Part shown: positions 1-5,225 of the stretch, piece by piece
Layout: every line of letters starts with the position of its first letter
Numbering within the stretch: position 1 is the first letter of the stretch
Source: Candidatus Coatesiibacteriota bacterium
GTDB taxonomy: Bacteria; Oederibacteriota; CAKKQC01
Assembly (NCBI GenBank): GCA_023265785.1
Contig: JAHFSL010000216.1
Span: forward strand, 1 to 5,225
Reading direction: 5' to 3'
DNA length: 5,225 nt
The notes under the pieces: model-generated
The model's input: the letters and a program-made list of their open reading frames with translations, nothing else
Told to the model about the DNA's origin: nothing
Databases searched by the model: none
Made by a program: the position numbers and the translations under genes

Positions 1-1
1 C

Positions 2-358
2 TGGGCCCAGCGCGGTCACCCGCGCGCCGCGGCCTTGATTGCGGGGGCGACCCTTCGCCAGATGTCAGCGCAGACCTACCTCGAACTGCTCCAGGGCGCC
101 CGGAACAAGAAGGACCTGCGCCTGATCAGGAAGTTCGTGGCCGAGGCCGACTTTGCCATCCTGCCCCTGACCGAGAACATCGGCCACCGGGCCATTGTGT
201 ACATGGAGGAATATGCCCTGGCTTCAGGGTTGCAGGCCGGCGACGCGCTCATCGCGGCCACCGCAGTCGAGCACAGCGCGCCCCTGGTTTCTTCGGACCG
301 CAAGCCTTACCGGACCATTCGCGAACTCGACCTCCACATGTTCCGTCCAGGAGCATGA
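2..358 (+). CDS. VapC-like PIN-domain ribonuclease toxin, 5' end outside the window
   Basis: Only the C-terminal ~118 residues are visible. The frame is open to the window edge, and the TTG at 35 or ATG at 62 would be false internal starts. PIN domains are Mg2+-dependent RNases built around a cluster of acidic residues; as VapC toxins they cleave tRNA or rRNA until a cognate antitoxin binds. Seen here: the second acidic residue in TYLELLQGAR (Glu codon at 83), the third in GLQAGDALIAATA (Asp codon at 242), then the late SSDRKPY segment and the usual C-terminal phrase ending LHMFRPGA. The first catalytic Asp (the DTxxLI-type N-terminus) must lie upstream and cannot be checked, nor can the antitoxin that normally precedes it. 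No frameshift is visible, so this looks like an intact gene cut by the window. The glycosyltransferase start follows 19 bases after the stop. The family call is confident; toxicity and target are inferred. Confidence 0.85.
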   Translation, partial: WAQRGHPRAAALIAGATLRQMSAQTYLELLQGARNKKDLRLIRKFVAEADFAILPLTENIGHRAIVYMEEYALASGLQAGDALIAATAVEHSAPLVSSDRKPYRTIRELDLHMFRPGA

Positions 359-368
359 ACGAGCGATC

Positions 369-372
369 GGAG
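369..372 (+). promoter_or_regulatory. Ribosome binding site setting the GTG start of the glycosyltransferase
   Basis: GGAG with a 5-base spacer to the GTG at 378. It decides the start, because the open frame extends upstream through the PIN gene to 195 and the next in-frame ATG is at 546, which would remove the first hydrophobic segment. Confidence 0.6.
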
Positions 373-377
373 CAAGG

Positions 378-3026
378 GTGCCACTGACCTTCTGGCGAAA
401 AAGTCTTGTTTGGGCCTGGGCGTGTGGAGTCCTGGTCAACTCGCGCCATCTGTGGAAGGATTGGCCTGCGTTCCTCTCGTCTTTTCGAGGCGTGGATCAA
501 TGGGTTCCGCCCGCGCGATTGCTCGTGGGCGCTCAGGCAGATCACATGTTGGTCTTGGTCCTTGCGATTACCTTGGCTTTCGTGTGGATGGAGGTGGGAT
601 CGGCAGTCCGAGTGTGGCTAGGTTCGCGAGGGACCTCGACATGGTGCCGTTGTGCCTACCAACTTGGATTTGGTTGGGGAGTCCTAGGCATTGGGTATTA
701 TGCGATGTCGCTGGTCGGCCTCTTCGCCCCGGCCATACTCGTCGGTTTCGCTGGACTCCTTGTGGCCATCGGGCATCGAACAGCTCTTGGCAGAGTGTTA
801 CCCCTGCCGGGTTTGCCGAGGGTTGGCCCATCTGTGGTGTGGGTGATCCTGGCCGGCCCCGTCCTCCTCTTCTCGCCACTCTTGTTTGCGCCTTGTACCA
901 CTACCGATGCTTGGCAATACCACCTTGCCGTGCCAGAGCACATGTTGCGCCTGCATCGGTACGCTGCCGAAGGGACCAATGTGGGGTTTCATGCCGAATT
1001 GGTGTGCGAGGTGCAGAATGTGTTCGCCGTCCTTGTCCGAAGGGAGGAACTGGCCGCCTGGATTGCGCTCGCGCCATATCTTGCTGCCGTCGGCCTGGTG
1101 GGGGGATGGCTTTCCCGGCTCGTTTCGCCTCTGGCGGGCGGAATCGCCGTCGGCCTTCTGTTGTCTATCAATCAGGTGATTTATACGGCCGCGGTTGGCA
1201 AGAATGACACGGCTTGTGCCGGTGTTTGCCTGATGGCTTTGGTTGCGAAGGCGGAACGCCGTCAAACGACCGCTACGATCCTTTGGGGAATCGCGGCCTC
1301 GACCAAGATTAATGGACTCCTGCTTGCTTCTTTCGTTTTTGCCTGGGAAGCGATCTCGGCGGATTGGCGCCGCAACGGGGTGTGGCTCGTTCGATGGGGG
1401 ATGGCTGCCCTGCCAGTTCTTCCCATGTGGGGTCGCGACTGGCTCGTCCTCGGCGATCCGCATTGGCCCCTCCTGTACCGTTGGTTTCCGGGCGCATTGT
1501 GGGACCGGGAATCGCAGGGCGCAATGGTACACGCCCAGGCAAGGAGTCAGTCCGCCATCGCCTCCCTCGCCGAGTTGGGGAGGAACTTCCAGAATAATCT
1601 TCCGACTACCCTCCTTTGGGCCCCGCTCCTGGCGCTTGGGTGGGGGCGCTTACAACTCCCGATCAGGCGTCTCGGCGTCATTGCCGGCGCCTTTGCAATT
1701 GGATACACGCTTACAGTCTGGTACGAGCACGACCGGTTGCTCCTTCCAGTGCAGGCGGGAATGTGTTTCCTGATCGCGGGTTCAATTGCCCAGACAGTTC
1801 AGGGGAGTACCTGGGTGGCTGGCCTTCTTGTGGGGCTCCTGACATGCGTTTCTGCCTGGCTGCCACTGGCGACGATCATGTCCCACCGCTGGGACCGCCA
1901 ATCCCTGAAAATGGTGGCAGGAAGTCTCACCCGGGAGCAATATTTCTCGGCCAGGTGGAGCACGGCTTGGGACGCGCGTAGAGAAGTCGCAACGCTCCCC
2001 GGCCTCCGCACCATCCTCCTGGTCAATGATCACTCGCCCTACCGATGGCCAGCCCGTACCCGGACGCAGATCTTCCCTGACCGGAGTCCGACCTGGGAAT
2101 TGACCAGGGATGCTTTAACACCGGAGCGCATCGCCATCCGCCTCCGGCAGTGGAATGTCAGCCACCTGGCTTACAACGGCGGGTCAGAATTGTATGTGAC
2201 CCCTGACGGAGTTACCCAACCCTTCTTTGCCTGGACTCCCCGTCAGCTTCGCCTCCTCGACGGTTGGTTGAGGGGTCATGGACACTTGGTGGTCACGCCA
2301 AAGAAACTCGACTATGCCAATGGCGCGTACTGGGTGTGGCGGGTTGATCGTCCGGAAGGGTCATTCGAGACTGGTTTGCCGGACCTCCCGGGAACCAAGG
2401 AGATGATTTGGCGCATCGTCGAGCCATCCACGGTTCGTGGAGACCACCGGGAAAGTCTCCGGCGTGCCGCTGTCTTGTTGGCCGCCTTTCCGACGGTCGC
2501 GATCTTTCACCAGTTGTGCGGCTACTTCCTCGTCGAATTGACCGAATGGGAATCCGCCTACCGCGAACTTTCTGCGGCGATCCGGATGGGGTATCTCGGC
2601 GATGCCACGTATCTCATGGCAGCCGGAGCGGCGGTCAATTGCGGCCGACCTGATCTTGCTGAACCACTGGCCCGGCAGTCGCTGGACCTGTATCCGGACT
2701 ACCGCCTTCGATCCGTGGAGATTCTTTCGGTGGCCAGGGCGCTGCAGGCCAGGACTCGGTCTGCGCGCGGCCGGATGGCGGCGCAACGTGAGATCCAGGT
2801 GGCTCGCTCGGCGGTGAGCCTGAATCCGCCGGGGGCGCCGATCGTTCGCCTGTGCCTTGGGACGATCCTGCAACGGGCTGGGAGCAGGATCGAAGCCGGC
2901 GAAGTCTTGCGCGACCTGCTTGGCCACCTCTCACTCGGTGATCCGCTCCGTACCCCCTGCCTTGCTGAATTGAAGCTCTGCCGAATCCGTCCTACAGAGG
3001 ATAGCCAGACAGACATTGGAAAGTGA
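378..3026 (+). CDS. GT-C-type membrane glycosyltransferase with TPR-like C-terminal domain
   Basis: An 882-aa protein, unusually long for this group. The reading frame is open upstream into the PIN gene, but the GTG at 378 is chosen because GGAG (369-372) sits 5 bases before it and it follows the toxin stop. Residues ~10-500 hold about 12 hydrophobic segments (e.g. 57-72, 152-170, 251-271, 298-322, 431-448, 478-500). The first large loop carries TTDAWQYHLAVPEH (Asp177, Tyr181, His182), the usual catalytic-loop pattern of polyprenyl-phosphate-sugar-dependent GT-C enzymes (ArnT/PMT-like). GKNDTA (Asp277) and STKINGLLL (308-316) are further family-like phrases. Residues ~502-680 are soluble, with LAYNGG as commonly seen after the last helix in such proteins. 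Residues ~704-850 resemble three or four degenerate TPR helix pairs. By family it moves a sugar from a lipid carrier to a lipid, glycan or protein in the membrane; donor and acceptor are unknown. A 40-codon sample is less GC-ending than the neighbouring genes. Confidence 0.82.
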   Translation: MPLTFWRKSLVWAWACGVLVNSRHLWKDWPAFLSSFRGVDQWVPPARLLVGAQADHMLVLVLAITLAFVWMEVGSAVRVWLGSRGTSTWCRCAYQLGFGWGVLGIGYYAMSLVGLFAPAILVGFAGLLVAIGHRTALGRVLPLPGLPRVGPSVVWVILAGPVLLFSPLLFAPCTTTDAWQYHLAVPEHMLRLHRYAAEGTNVGFHAELVCEVQNVFAVLVRREELAAWIALAPYLAAVGLVGGWLSRLVSPLAGGIAVGLLLSINQVIYTAAVGKNDTACAGVCLMALVAKAERRQTTATILWGIAASTKINGLLLASFVFAWEAISADWRRNGVWLVRWGMAALPVLPMWGRDWLVLGDPHWPLLYRWFPGALWDRESQGAMVHAQARSQSAIASLAELGRNFQNNLPTTLLWAPLLALGWGRLQLPIRRLGVIAGAFAIGYTLTVWYEHDRLLLPVQAGMCFLIAGSIAQTVQGSTWVAGLLVGLLTCVSAWLPLATIMSHRWDRQSLKMVAGSLTREQYFSARWSTAWDARREVATLPGLRTILLVNDHSPYRWPARTRTQIFPDRSPTWELTRDALTPERIAIRLRQWNVSHLAYNGGSELYVTPDGVTQPFFAWTPRQLRLLDGWLRGHGHLVVTPKKLDYANGAYWVWRVDRPEGSFETGLPDLPGTKEMIWRIVEPSTVRGDHRESLRRAAVLLAAFPTVAIFHQLCGYFLVELTEWESAYRELSAAIRMGYLGDATYLMAAGAAVNCGRPDLAEPLARQSLDLYPDYRLRSVEILSVARALQARTRSARGRMAAQREIQVARSAVSLNPPGAPIVRLCLGTILQRAGSRIEAGEVLRDLLGHLSLGDPLRTPCLAELKLCRIRPTEDSQTDIGK

Positions 3027-3053
3027 GCCCATGCTGAGACGCCATGGTCTTGA

Positions 3054-3082
3054 TTGACACCCCCCCATGGGCGGCCTAGCAT
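3054..3082 (+). promoter_or_regulatory. Sigma-70-type promoter of the sugar isomerase gene
   Basis: A perfect -35 hexamer TTGACA (3054-3059) is followed by a 17-base spacer and TAGCAT (3077-3082; 4 of 6 match TATAAT). Transcription would begin near 3089-3091, leaving a leader of about 25 bases that contains the AGGAGG ribosome site. It lies in the 89-base gap between the glycosyltransferase stop and the isomerase start, so the isomerase is probably its own transcription unit. No intrinsic terminator is visible before it. Confidence 0.6.
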
Positions 3083-3086
3083 GGGG
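3063..3086 (+). repeat. Inverted repeat overlapping the -10 element, candidate operator
   Basis: CCCCATG (3063-3069) is matched by CATGGGG (3080-3086), 7-base arms around a 10-base centre. The right arm covers the last three bases of the -10 hexamer and the left arm lies in the spacer. A dimeric repressor bound here would block RNA polymerase, which would suit a sugar-catabolic gene. The arms are short and C/G-rich, so chance is a real alternative, and no regulator gene is visible in the window. Confidence 0.3.
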
Positions 3087-3103
3087 CGTCCGATCCCACG
3101 ATC

Positions 3104-3109
3104 AGGAGG
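3104..3109 (+). promoter_or_regulatory. Consensus ribosome binding site of the isomerase
   Basis: AGGAGG, a full match to the anti-Shine-Dalgarno complement, lies 6 bases before the ATG at 3116. It fixes this start and suggests strong translation. No other gene in the window has a site as good. Confidence 0.8.
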
Positions 3110-3115
3110 CTGACC

Positions 3116-4261
3116 ATGCGCATCACGCCCCGAGGCCTTTCAAAGCTCACCAAGGAATATCGCGGCTGGCTGGAGGGGGACCGGATCCAGGCCTTCTTCG
3201 ACGAGTTCAACATCAAGTTCGCCATCGGGCACTGGGCGGCGGGGGACTTCAAGGACCGGTTCGCCCCGGACGGGTACCAGAGTAATAACCCCTCCTTCCG
3301 GAATGATGTGTTCGGGCAGATTGATCGTGTGCATCAGGTCGGGTGCCGGGCCATCGAGTTCCATGAGCAGGTCTTCATTGACCGGAACTACAAGCGGGAC
3401 GACCACAAGATCCGTGAGGTCCGGGACGCGCTGAAGCAGAACGGAATGTACTGCAATAACATGAACATCAACTGCTGGTCGGACCCCAAGTGGAAGCTGG
3501 GCGCGGCCTGCAATCCTGACCCGGCCATCCGCCGGGACGCGCTGGCGCTGATTGACCAGGCGGGCGACATCGCCAAGGCGTTGGGCGCCTCCAGCGTGGC
3601 GCTGTGGCCGGGCTCAGACGGCTGGGACTACCACTTCCAGATCAACGAGGGGAAAGCGCTGGAGTGGTACATCCAGGCCTGCACGGTGCTGGCCAAGAGC
3701 GCCAAGCGCAACGGGATCAAGGCGGCCACGGAACCCAAGGTGCACGAACCGCGCGAGATGAACATGATCATCAAGTCCGTGGCCAAGGCCGCGCTGGTGT
3801 GCGAGCGGGTCAACGCCACGGTGGGGAAGGGGATCATGGGCATCAACATTGATTACGGGCACGAGCAGATGGACAACAACACGCCCGCCGATTCGGTCTA
3901 CATGCTAAAGGTGATCGGCGTGCCACTCATCGCCTCCCACATCAATGAGGCCAAGCCCAAGTCCAACGACGAGGATCGGATCGCCGGGACGGGCGACTGG
4001 TGGCGGATGGTGGAGTACATCTACGCGTGCGTGGAGACCGGATTCAACGGGCACTTCGCCGAGGACCAGTTCACCTACCGCGACGAGCCGGTGGCGGCCA
4101 TGGCGGCGTCGCGCGAGTTCTTCGCGAACATCGCCAAGCGCGCCCTGCTGATCTGGAAGGACCGGGACATCCTGCTCAAGGCGCAGGCGCAGGGCGACGG
4201 CCCTCCCGTCCTCAACGCGCTCAAGCGCACCATCCTCTCCGGCGAGCCGATGAGGCGGTAG
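3116..4261 (+). CDS. TIM-barrel sugar isomerase, xylose isomerase/L-rhamnose isomerase (RhaI) superfamily
   Basis: A 381-aa cytosolic protein predicted to interconvert an aldose and a ketose with two divalent metals. Phrases in order: FAIGHW (35-40, like the FGLW of xylose isomerase); EFHEQ (81-85, His83 at the proton-shuttle His position); KLGAACNPDPAIRRDA (127-142, very like the KxGSLTHPDPxVRRxA region of L-rhamnose isomerase); LGASSVALWPGSDGWDY (156-172); EPKVHEPR (206-213, Glu206 and Lys208 as metal ligand and catalytic Lys); NIDYGHEQM (244-252, Asp246 and His249); SHIN (274-277, His275); DED (285-287); and EDQFTYRDEP (316-325, Asp317). His275 stands where xylose isomerase has Asp, and Asp246 where it has Glu; both choices match L-rhamnose isomerase as I recall it. 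The protein is shorter than typical RhaI (about 430 aa) and close to short class I xylose isomerases. It has its own promoter and an ideal ribosome site. Superfamily is confident; substrate (xylose, rhamnose, or another rare sugar) is open. Confidence 0.85.
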   Translation: MRITPRGLSKLTKEYRGWLEGDRIQAFFDEFNIKFAIGHWAAGDFKDRFAPDGYQSNNPSFRNDVFGQIDRVHQVGCRAIEFHEQVFIDRNYKRDDHKIREVRDALKQNGMYCNNMNINCWSDPKWKLGAACNPDPAIRRDALALIDQAGDIAKALGASSVALWPGSDGWDYHFQINEGKALEWYIQACTVLAKSAKRNGIKAATEPKVHEPREMNMIIKSVAKAALVCERVNATVGKGIMGINIDYGHEQMDNNTPADSVYMLKVIGVPLIASHINEAKPKSNDEDRIAGTGDWWRMVEYIYACVETGFNGHFAEDQFTYRDEPVAAMAASREFFANIAKRALLIWKDRDILLKAQAQGDGPPVLNALKRTILSGEPMRR

Positions 4262-4271
4262 CGCCCCGCGG

Positions 4272-4277
4272 TACAAT
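4272..4277 (+). promoter_or_regulatory. -10 element of a nearly leaderless promoter before the antitoxin-like gene
   Basis: TACAAT matches TATAAT at 5 of 6 bases and ends 9 bases before the ATG at 4287. Transcription would start about 3 bases before, or at, the start codon. The best -35 I can place is ATGAGG (4250-4255; 3 of 6, 16-base spacer), inside the end of the isomerase gene. No Shine-Dalgarno sequence stands before either in-frame ATG (4287 or 4293), which agrees with leaderless translation. Confidence 0.4.
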
Positions 4278-4286
4278 GCAGACACG

Positions 4287-4526
4287 ATGACGATGACGCA
4301 GTTGATCCGCGCGGCTGAGTTGTTGCCGGCGGGCAAACGCAAGGCACTGGCCCGTCGCCTCTTGCGCACGATGCCCGCGGCTCACGGGCGCCCGCGTAAG
4401 TGGAAATTTAGCCGCAAGGGCTTGGAAGAATTCATCGCGATGGCAGGAACTGGACATTCCACCTACCGGGATGTTTCCTCAAATAAATACAAGCACCTCG
4501 CAGAAATCTATTACCCGCGTCCTTGA
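4287..4526 (+). CDS. Small antitoxin-like protein, partner of the broken PIN gene
   Basis: A 79-aa basic protein that I cannot assign to a named family. Residues ~4-29 (QLIRAAELLPAGKRKALARR and following) form a likely amphipathic helix pair of the kind found at the N-terminus of many VapB/Phd-type antitoxins (LPxxxRxxLxRRLL). The middle is Lys/Arg-rich (GRPRKWKFSRKGLEEF), and the tail (YRDVSSNKYKHLAEIYYP) could be a toxin-wrapping segment. The antitoxin role is inferred mainly from position: its stop overlaps the start of a PIN-toxin remnant by four bases (TTGA), the standard antitoxin-toxin arrangement. It starts 25 bases after the isomerase stop with no ribosome site; ATG 4293 is an alternative start giving 77 aa. 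In my count 19 of the last 40 codons end in A or T, against 5 of the first 40 codons of the isomerase, so at least its 3' half has a different compositional history. It could instead be an unrelated small basic protein. Confidence 0.55.
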   Translation: MTMTQLIRAAELLPAGKRKALARRLLRTMPAAHGRPRKWKFSRKGLEEFIAMAGTGHSTYRDVSSNKYKHLAEIYYPRP

Positions 4527-4669
4527 CGCCCGTCTTCGTTGACAGCAGCGGTTTTTACGCCCACATCGTTCCGGACGATGTGCACCATTCAGTGGTGATG
4601 GACCGACTGCACAGTCACCAGGCCATCGCGTTTGATGGCCATTTTGCAGAACGAGCGATCAAGCCGTGA
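4523..4669 (+). pseudogene. Remnant of a PIN-domain (VapC-like) toxin with an internal deletion
   Basis: Reading from the TTG at 4523 gives 48 residues. The first ~28 (LTPVFVDSSGFYAHIVPDDV, then HHSVVMDR) match the N-terminus of PIN toxins of the MTPVFVDTSGFYALLxxDDxHH type, with the first catalytic Asp at residue 7. After about six residues (LHSHQ region) it passes straight into AIAFDGHFAERAIKP, which matches their extreme C-terminus (AFDxHFxxxGF). The middle of the domain, about 85-90 residues in a typical ~130-140-aa PIN protein, is absent, including the helices that carry the second and third acidic residues. The frame is kept across the join, so a 48-aa peptide could still be made, but it cannot fold as a PIN nuclease. 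The start overlaps the antitoxin-like stop (TTGA) and the end overlaps the transporter start (GTGA). The most likely origin is an old deletion in a chromosomal toxin-antitoxin pair. Confidence 0.75.
4562..4582 (+). repeat. Perfect 8-base inverted repeat inside the PIN remnant
   Basis: CACATCGT (4562-4569) and ACGATGTG (4575-4582) flank TCCGG, giving a tight RNA hairpin. It encodes HIVPDDVH of the remnant. No T-run follows, so it is not an intrinsic terminator. Chance in coding sequence is the simplest reading. Confidence 0.35.
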
Positions 4670-5225
4670 CCGAGCGGATCCTCCTTTTCTTCGCCCTGAC
4701 CGGGCTGGGGTTTGCGGTCCGGCGGGGCGGGTTGCTAACCCATGCGGGGGTCCGCGACCTCATCCGGCTCAACATGGATGTCTGCCTGCCCGCGCTGACC
4801 TTTTCGATCGCCGCGACCCACCTGACGCCGGAGGTGGCGGCCGTGAGCCGCGGGTTGGCCGGCCCCCTGCTCGGCCTGCCGGCGGCCGCGGCGCTGACGA
4901 TCGCGGTGGGGTTGGCGCTGGGGTATCTCACGGCGCCGCTGGCGGGGCTGACGGGCAAGCGCCGCAAGACCTATATCTATATCCTCACGTTCGCCAACGC
5001 GGCGTTCCTGCCCATTCCGCTGTCCTATGCGATGCACGGCGAGATCGGCATCCTGTATGTCAGCCTGTACACGCTGGCCTACACGCCCCTCTTCTGGACG
5101 CTGGGCACCTGGATGCTCTCGGGGAAGGTGCGGTGGGGGTTCTTCCTGCACCCCAACCTGTTCGCCCTCGCACTGGGCGCCACGGCCGGGATGGCGGGGT
5201 GGCATGTGCCCGCCATGCTGATGGA
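4666..5225 (+). CDS. AEC-family (auxin efflux carrier-like) membrane transporter, 3' end outside the window
   Basis: The first 186 residues are visible; the family is usually about 300-320 aa, so roughly 60% is present. The GTG at 4666 is the first possible start after an in-frame stop at 4633, and it overlaps the stop of the PIN remnant as GTGA. Only a weak GAG lies upstream, so coupled translation is likely. AEC carriers are inner-membrane secondary transporters for organic acids and related metabolites. Seen: an N-terminal helix ending in a short basic turn (LLFFALTGLGFAVRRGG, 6-22); NMDVCLPALTF (36-46), the LPAL phrase of helix 2; a hydrophobic stretch at 62-90; FANAAFLPIPLSYAMHGEIG (109-128), equivalent to the family NxGFLGxPL...YG motif; a helix at 128-150; and LHPNLFALALGATAG (161-175), the domain-break NP...A...G phrase. 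There are at least five membrane segments. Codons are strongly GC-ending, like the isomerase. Substrate cannot be told. Confidence 0.8.
   Translation, partial: MTERILLFFALTGLGFAVRRGGLLTHAGVRDLIRLNMDVCLPALTFSIAATHLTPEVAAVSRGLAGPLLGLPAAAALTIAVGLALGYLTAPLAGLTGKRRKTYIYILTFANAAFLPIPLSYAMHGEIGILYVSLYTLAYTPLFWTLGTWMLSGKVRWGFFLHPNLFALALGATAGMAGWHVPAMLM

Noticed and set aside
357..368. GAACGAGCGATC, repeated exactly at 4649-4660, both near a PIN gene end
   Set aside because: A single 12-base match is about what chance gives in a window this size, and the flanks do not match.
195..377. Longer N-terminus for the glycosyltransferase starting at the ATG at 195
   Set aside because: These 61 codons overlap the PIN gene in another frame and look like shadow translation. 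The GTG at 378 has a ribosome site at proper spacing.
410..1207. 265-codon open frame on the + strand inside the glycosyltransferase region
   Set aside because: Its product is rich in Arg, Cys, Gly and Pro without domain phrases, while the overlapping frame gives clear membrane helices and the DAWQYHLAVP motif. It is a shadow frame.
798..1532. 244-codon open frame on the - strand
   Set aside because: It lies antisense to the membrane core of the glycosyltransferase, has a low-complexity polar product, no ribosome site and no recognisable domain.
2361..2927. 188-codon open frame on the - strand
   Set aside because: It is antisense to the TPR-like tail, with an Arg/Pro/Gln-rich product typical of a GC-rich shadow frame.
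3027..3053. Possible terminator after the glycosyltransferase
   Set aside because: No stable stem followed by a T-run is present between the stop and the isomerase promoter.
3905..4369. 154-codon open frame on the - strand spanning the isomerase end
   Set aside because: The product is a Leu/Val/Arg/His-rich mirror of the isomerase coding strand and conflicts with the strong isomerase motifs it overlaps.
4735..5205. 156-codon open frame on the - strand under the transporter
   Set aside because: An Arg/Gln/Gly-rich product antisense to a clear AEC-family sequence; an artefact of high GC3.
1..5225. tRNA/rRNA genes, CRISPR arrays, insertion-sequence ends
   Set aside because: Read for cloverleaf arms, regularly spaced repeats and transposase or terminal inverted repeats; none was seen.

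Overview
The window is GC-rich bacterial chromosomal DNA. Five protein-coding genes or remnants are packed on the + strand, and nothing credible lies on the - strand. Codon use is strongly GC-ending in the isomerase and transporter genes. The mix of a RhaI/xylose-isomerase-like TIM-barrel enzyme, a large GT-C membrane glycosyltransferase and PIN toxin debris would suit an uncultured PVC-type bacterium (Verrucomicrobiota, Kiritimatiellota, Planctomycetota) or another environmental lineage. This placement is a weak inference because no rRNA or phylogenetic marker is present.

Layout: (1) 2-358 is the 3' part of a VapC-like PIN-domain toxin whose start lies outside the window. (2) 378-3026 is an 882-aa polytopic GT-C-type glycosyltransferase with a soluble TPR-like C-terminus. 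It starts at a GTG with a GGAG ribosome site, 19 bases after the toxin stop. (3) 3054-3086 is a promoter with a perfect TTGACA, a 17-base spacer and TAGCAT, with an inverted repeat overlapping the -10. (4) 3116-4261 is a 381-aa sugar isomerase of the xylose isomerase/L-rhamnose isomerase superfamily with an AGGAGG ribosome site. (5) 4287-4526 is a small antitoxin-like protein just downstream of a TACAAT box, with almost no leader. (6) 4523-4669 is the remnant of a second PIN toxin: its N- and C-terminal ends are fused in frame and the middle is missing. (7) 4666 to the window end is the first ~186 residues of an AEC-family transporter.

Working together: genes 5-7 form a chain of 4-base stop/start overlaps (TTGA, then GTGA), so they are probably co-transcribed and translationally coupled. 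The transporter may therefore be expressed through the remains of a toxin-antitoxin operon. The isomerase appears to be a separate unit under its own promoter. The glycosyltransferase has less GC-ending codons than its neighbours and no evident partner here.

Most worth a second look are the isomerase, whose visible metal-ligand set reads like L-rhamnose isomerase although its sequence phrases are partly xylose-isomerase-like, and the internally deleted PIN gene that sits between an antitoxin-like gene and a transporter. I see no clearly new multi-gene system in this window.
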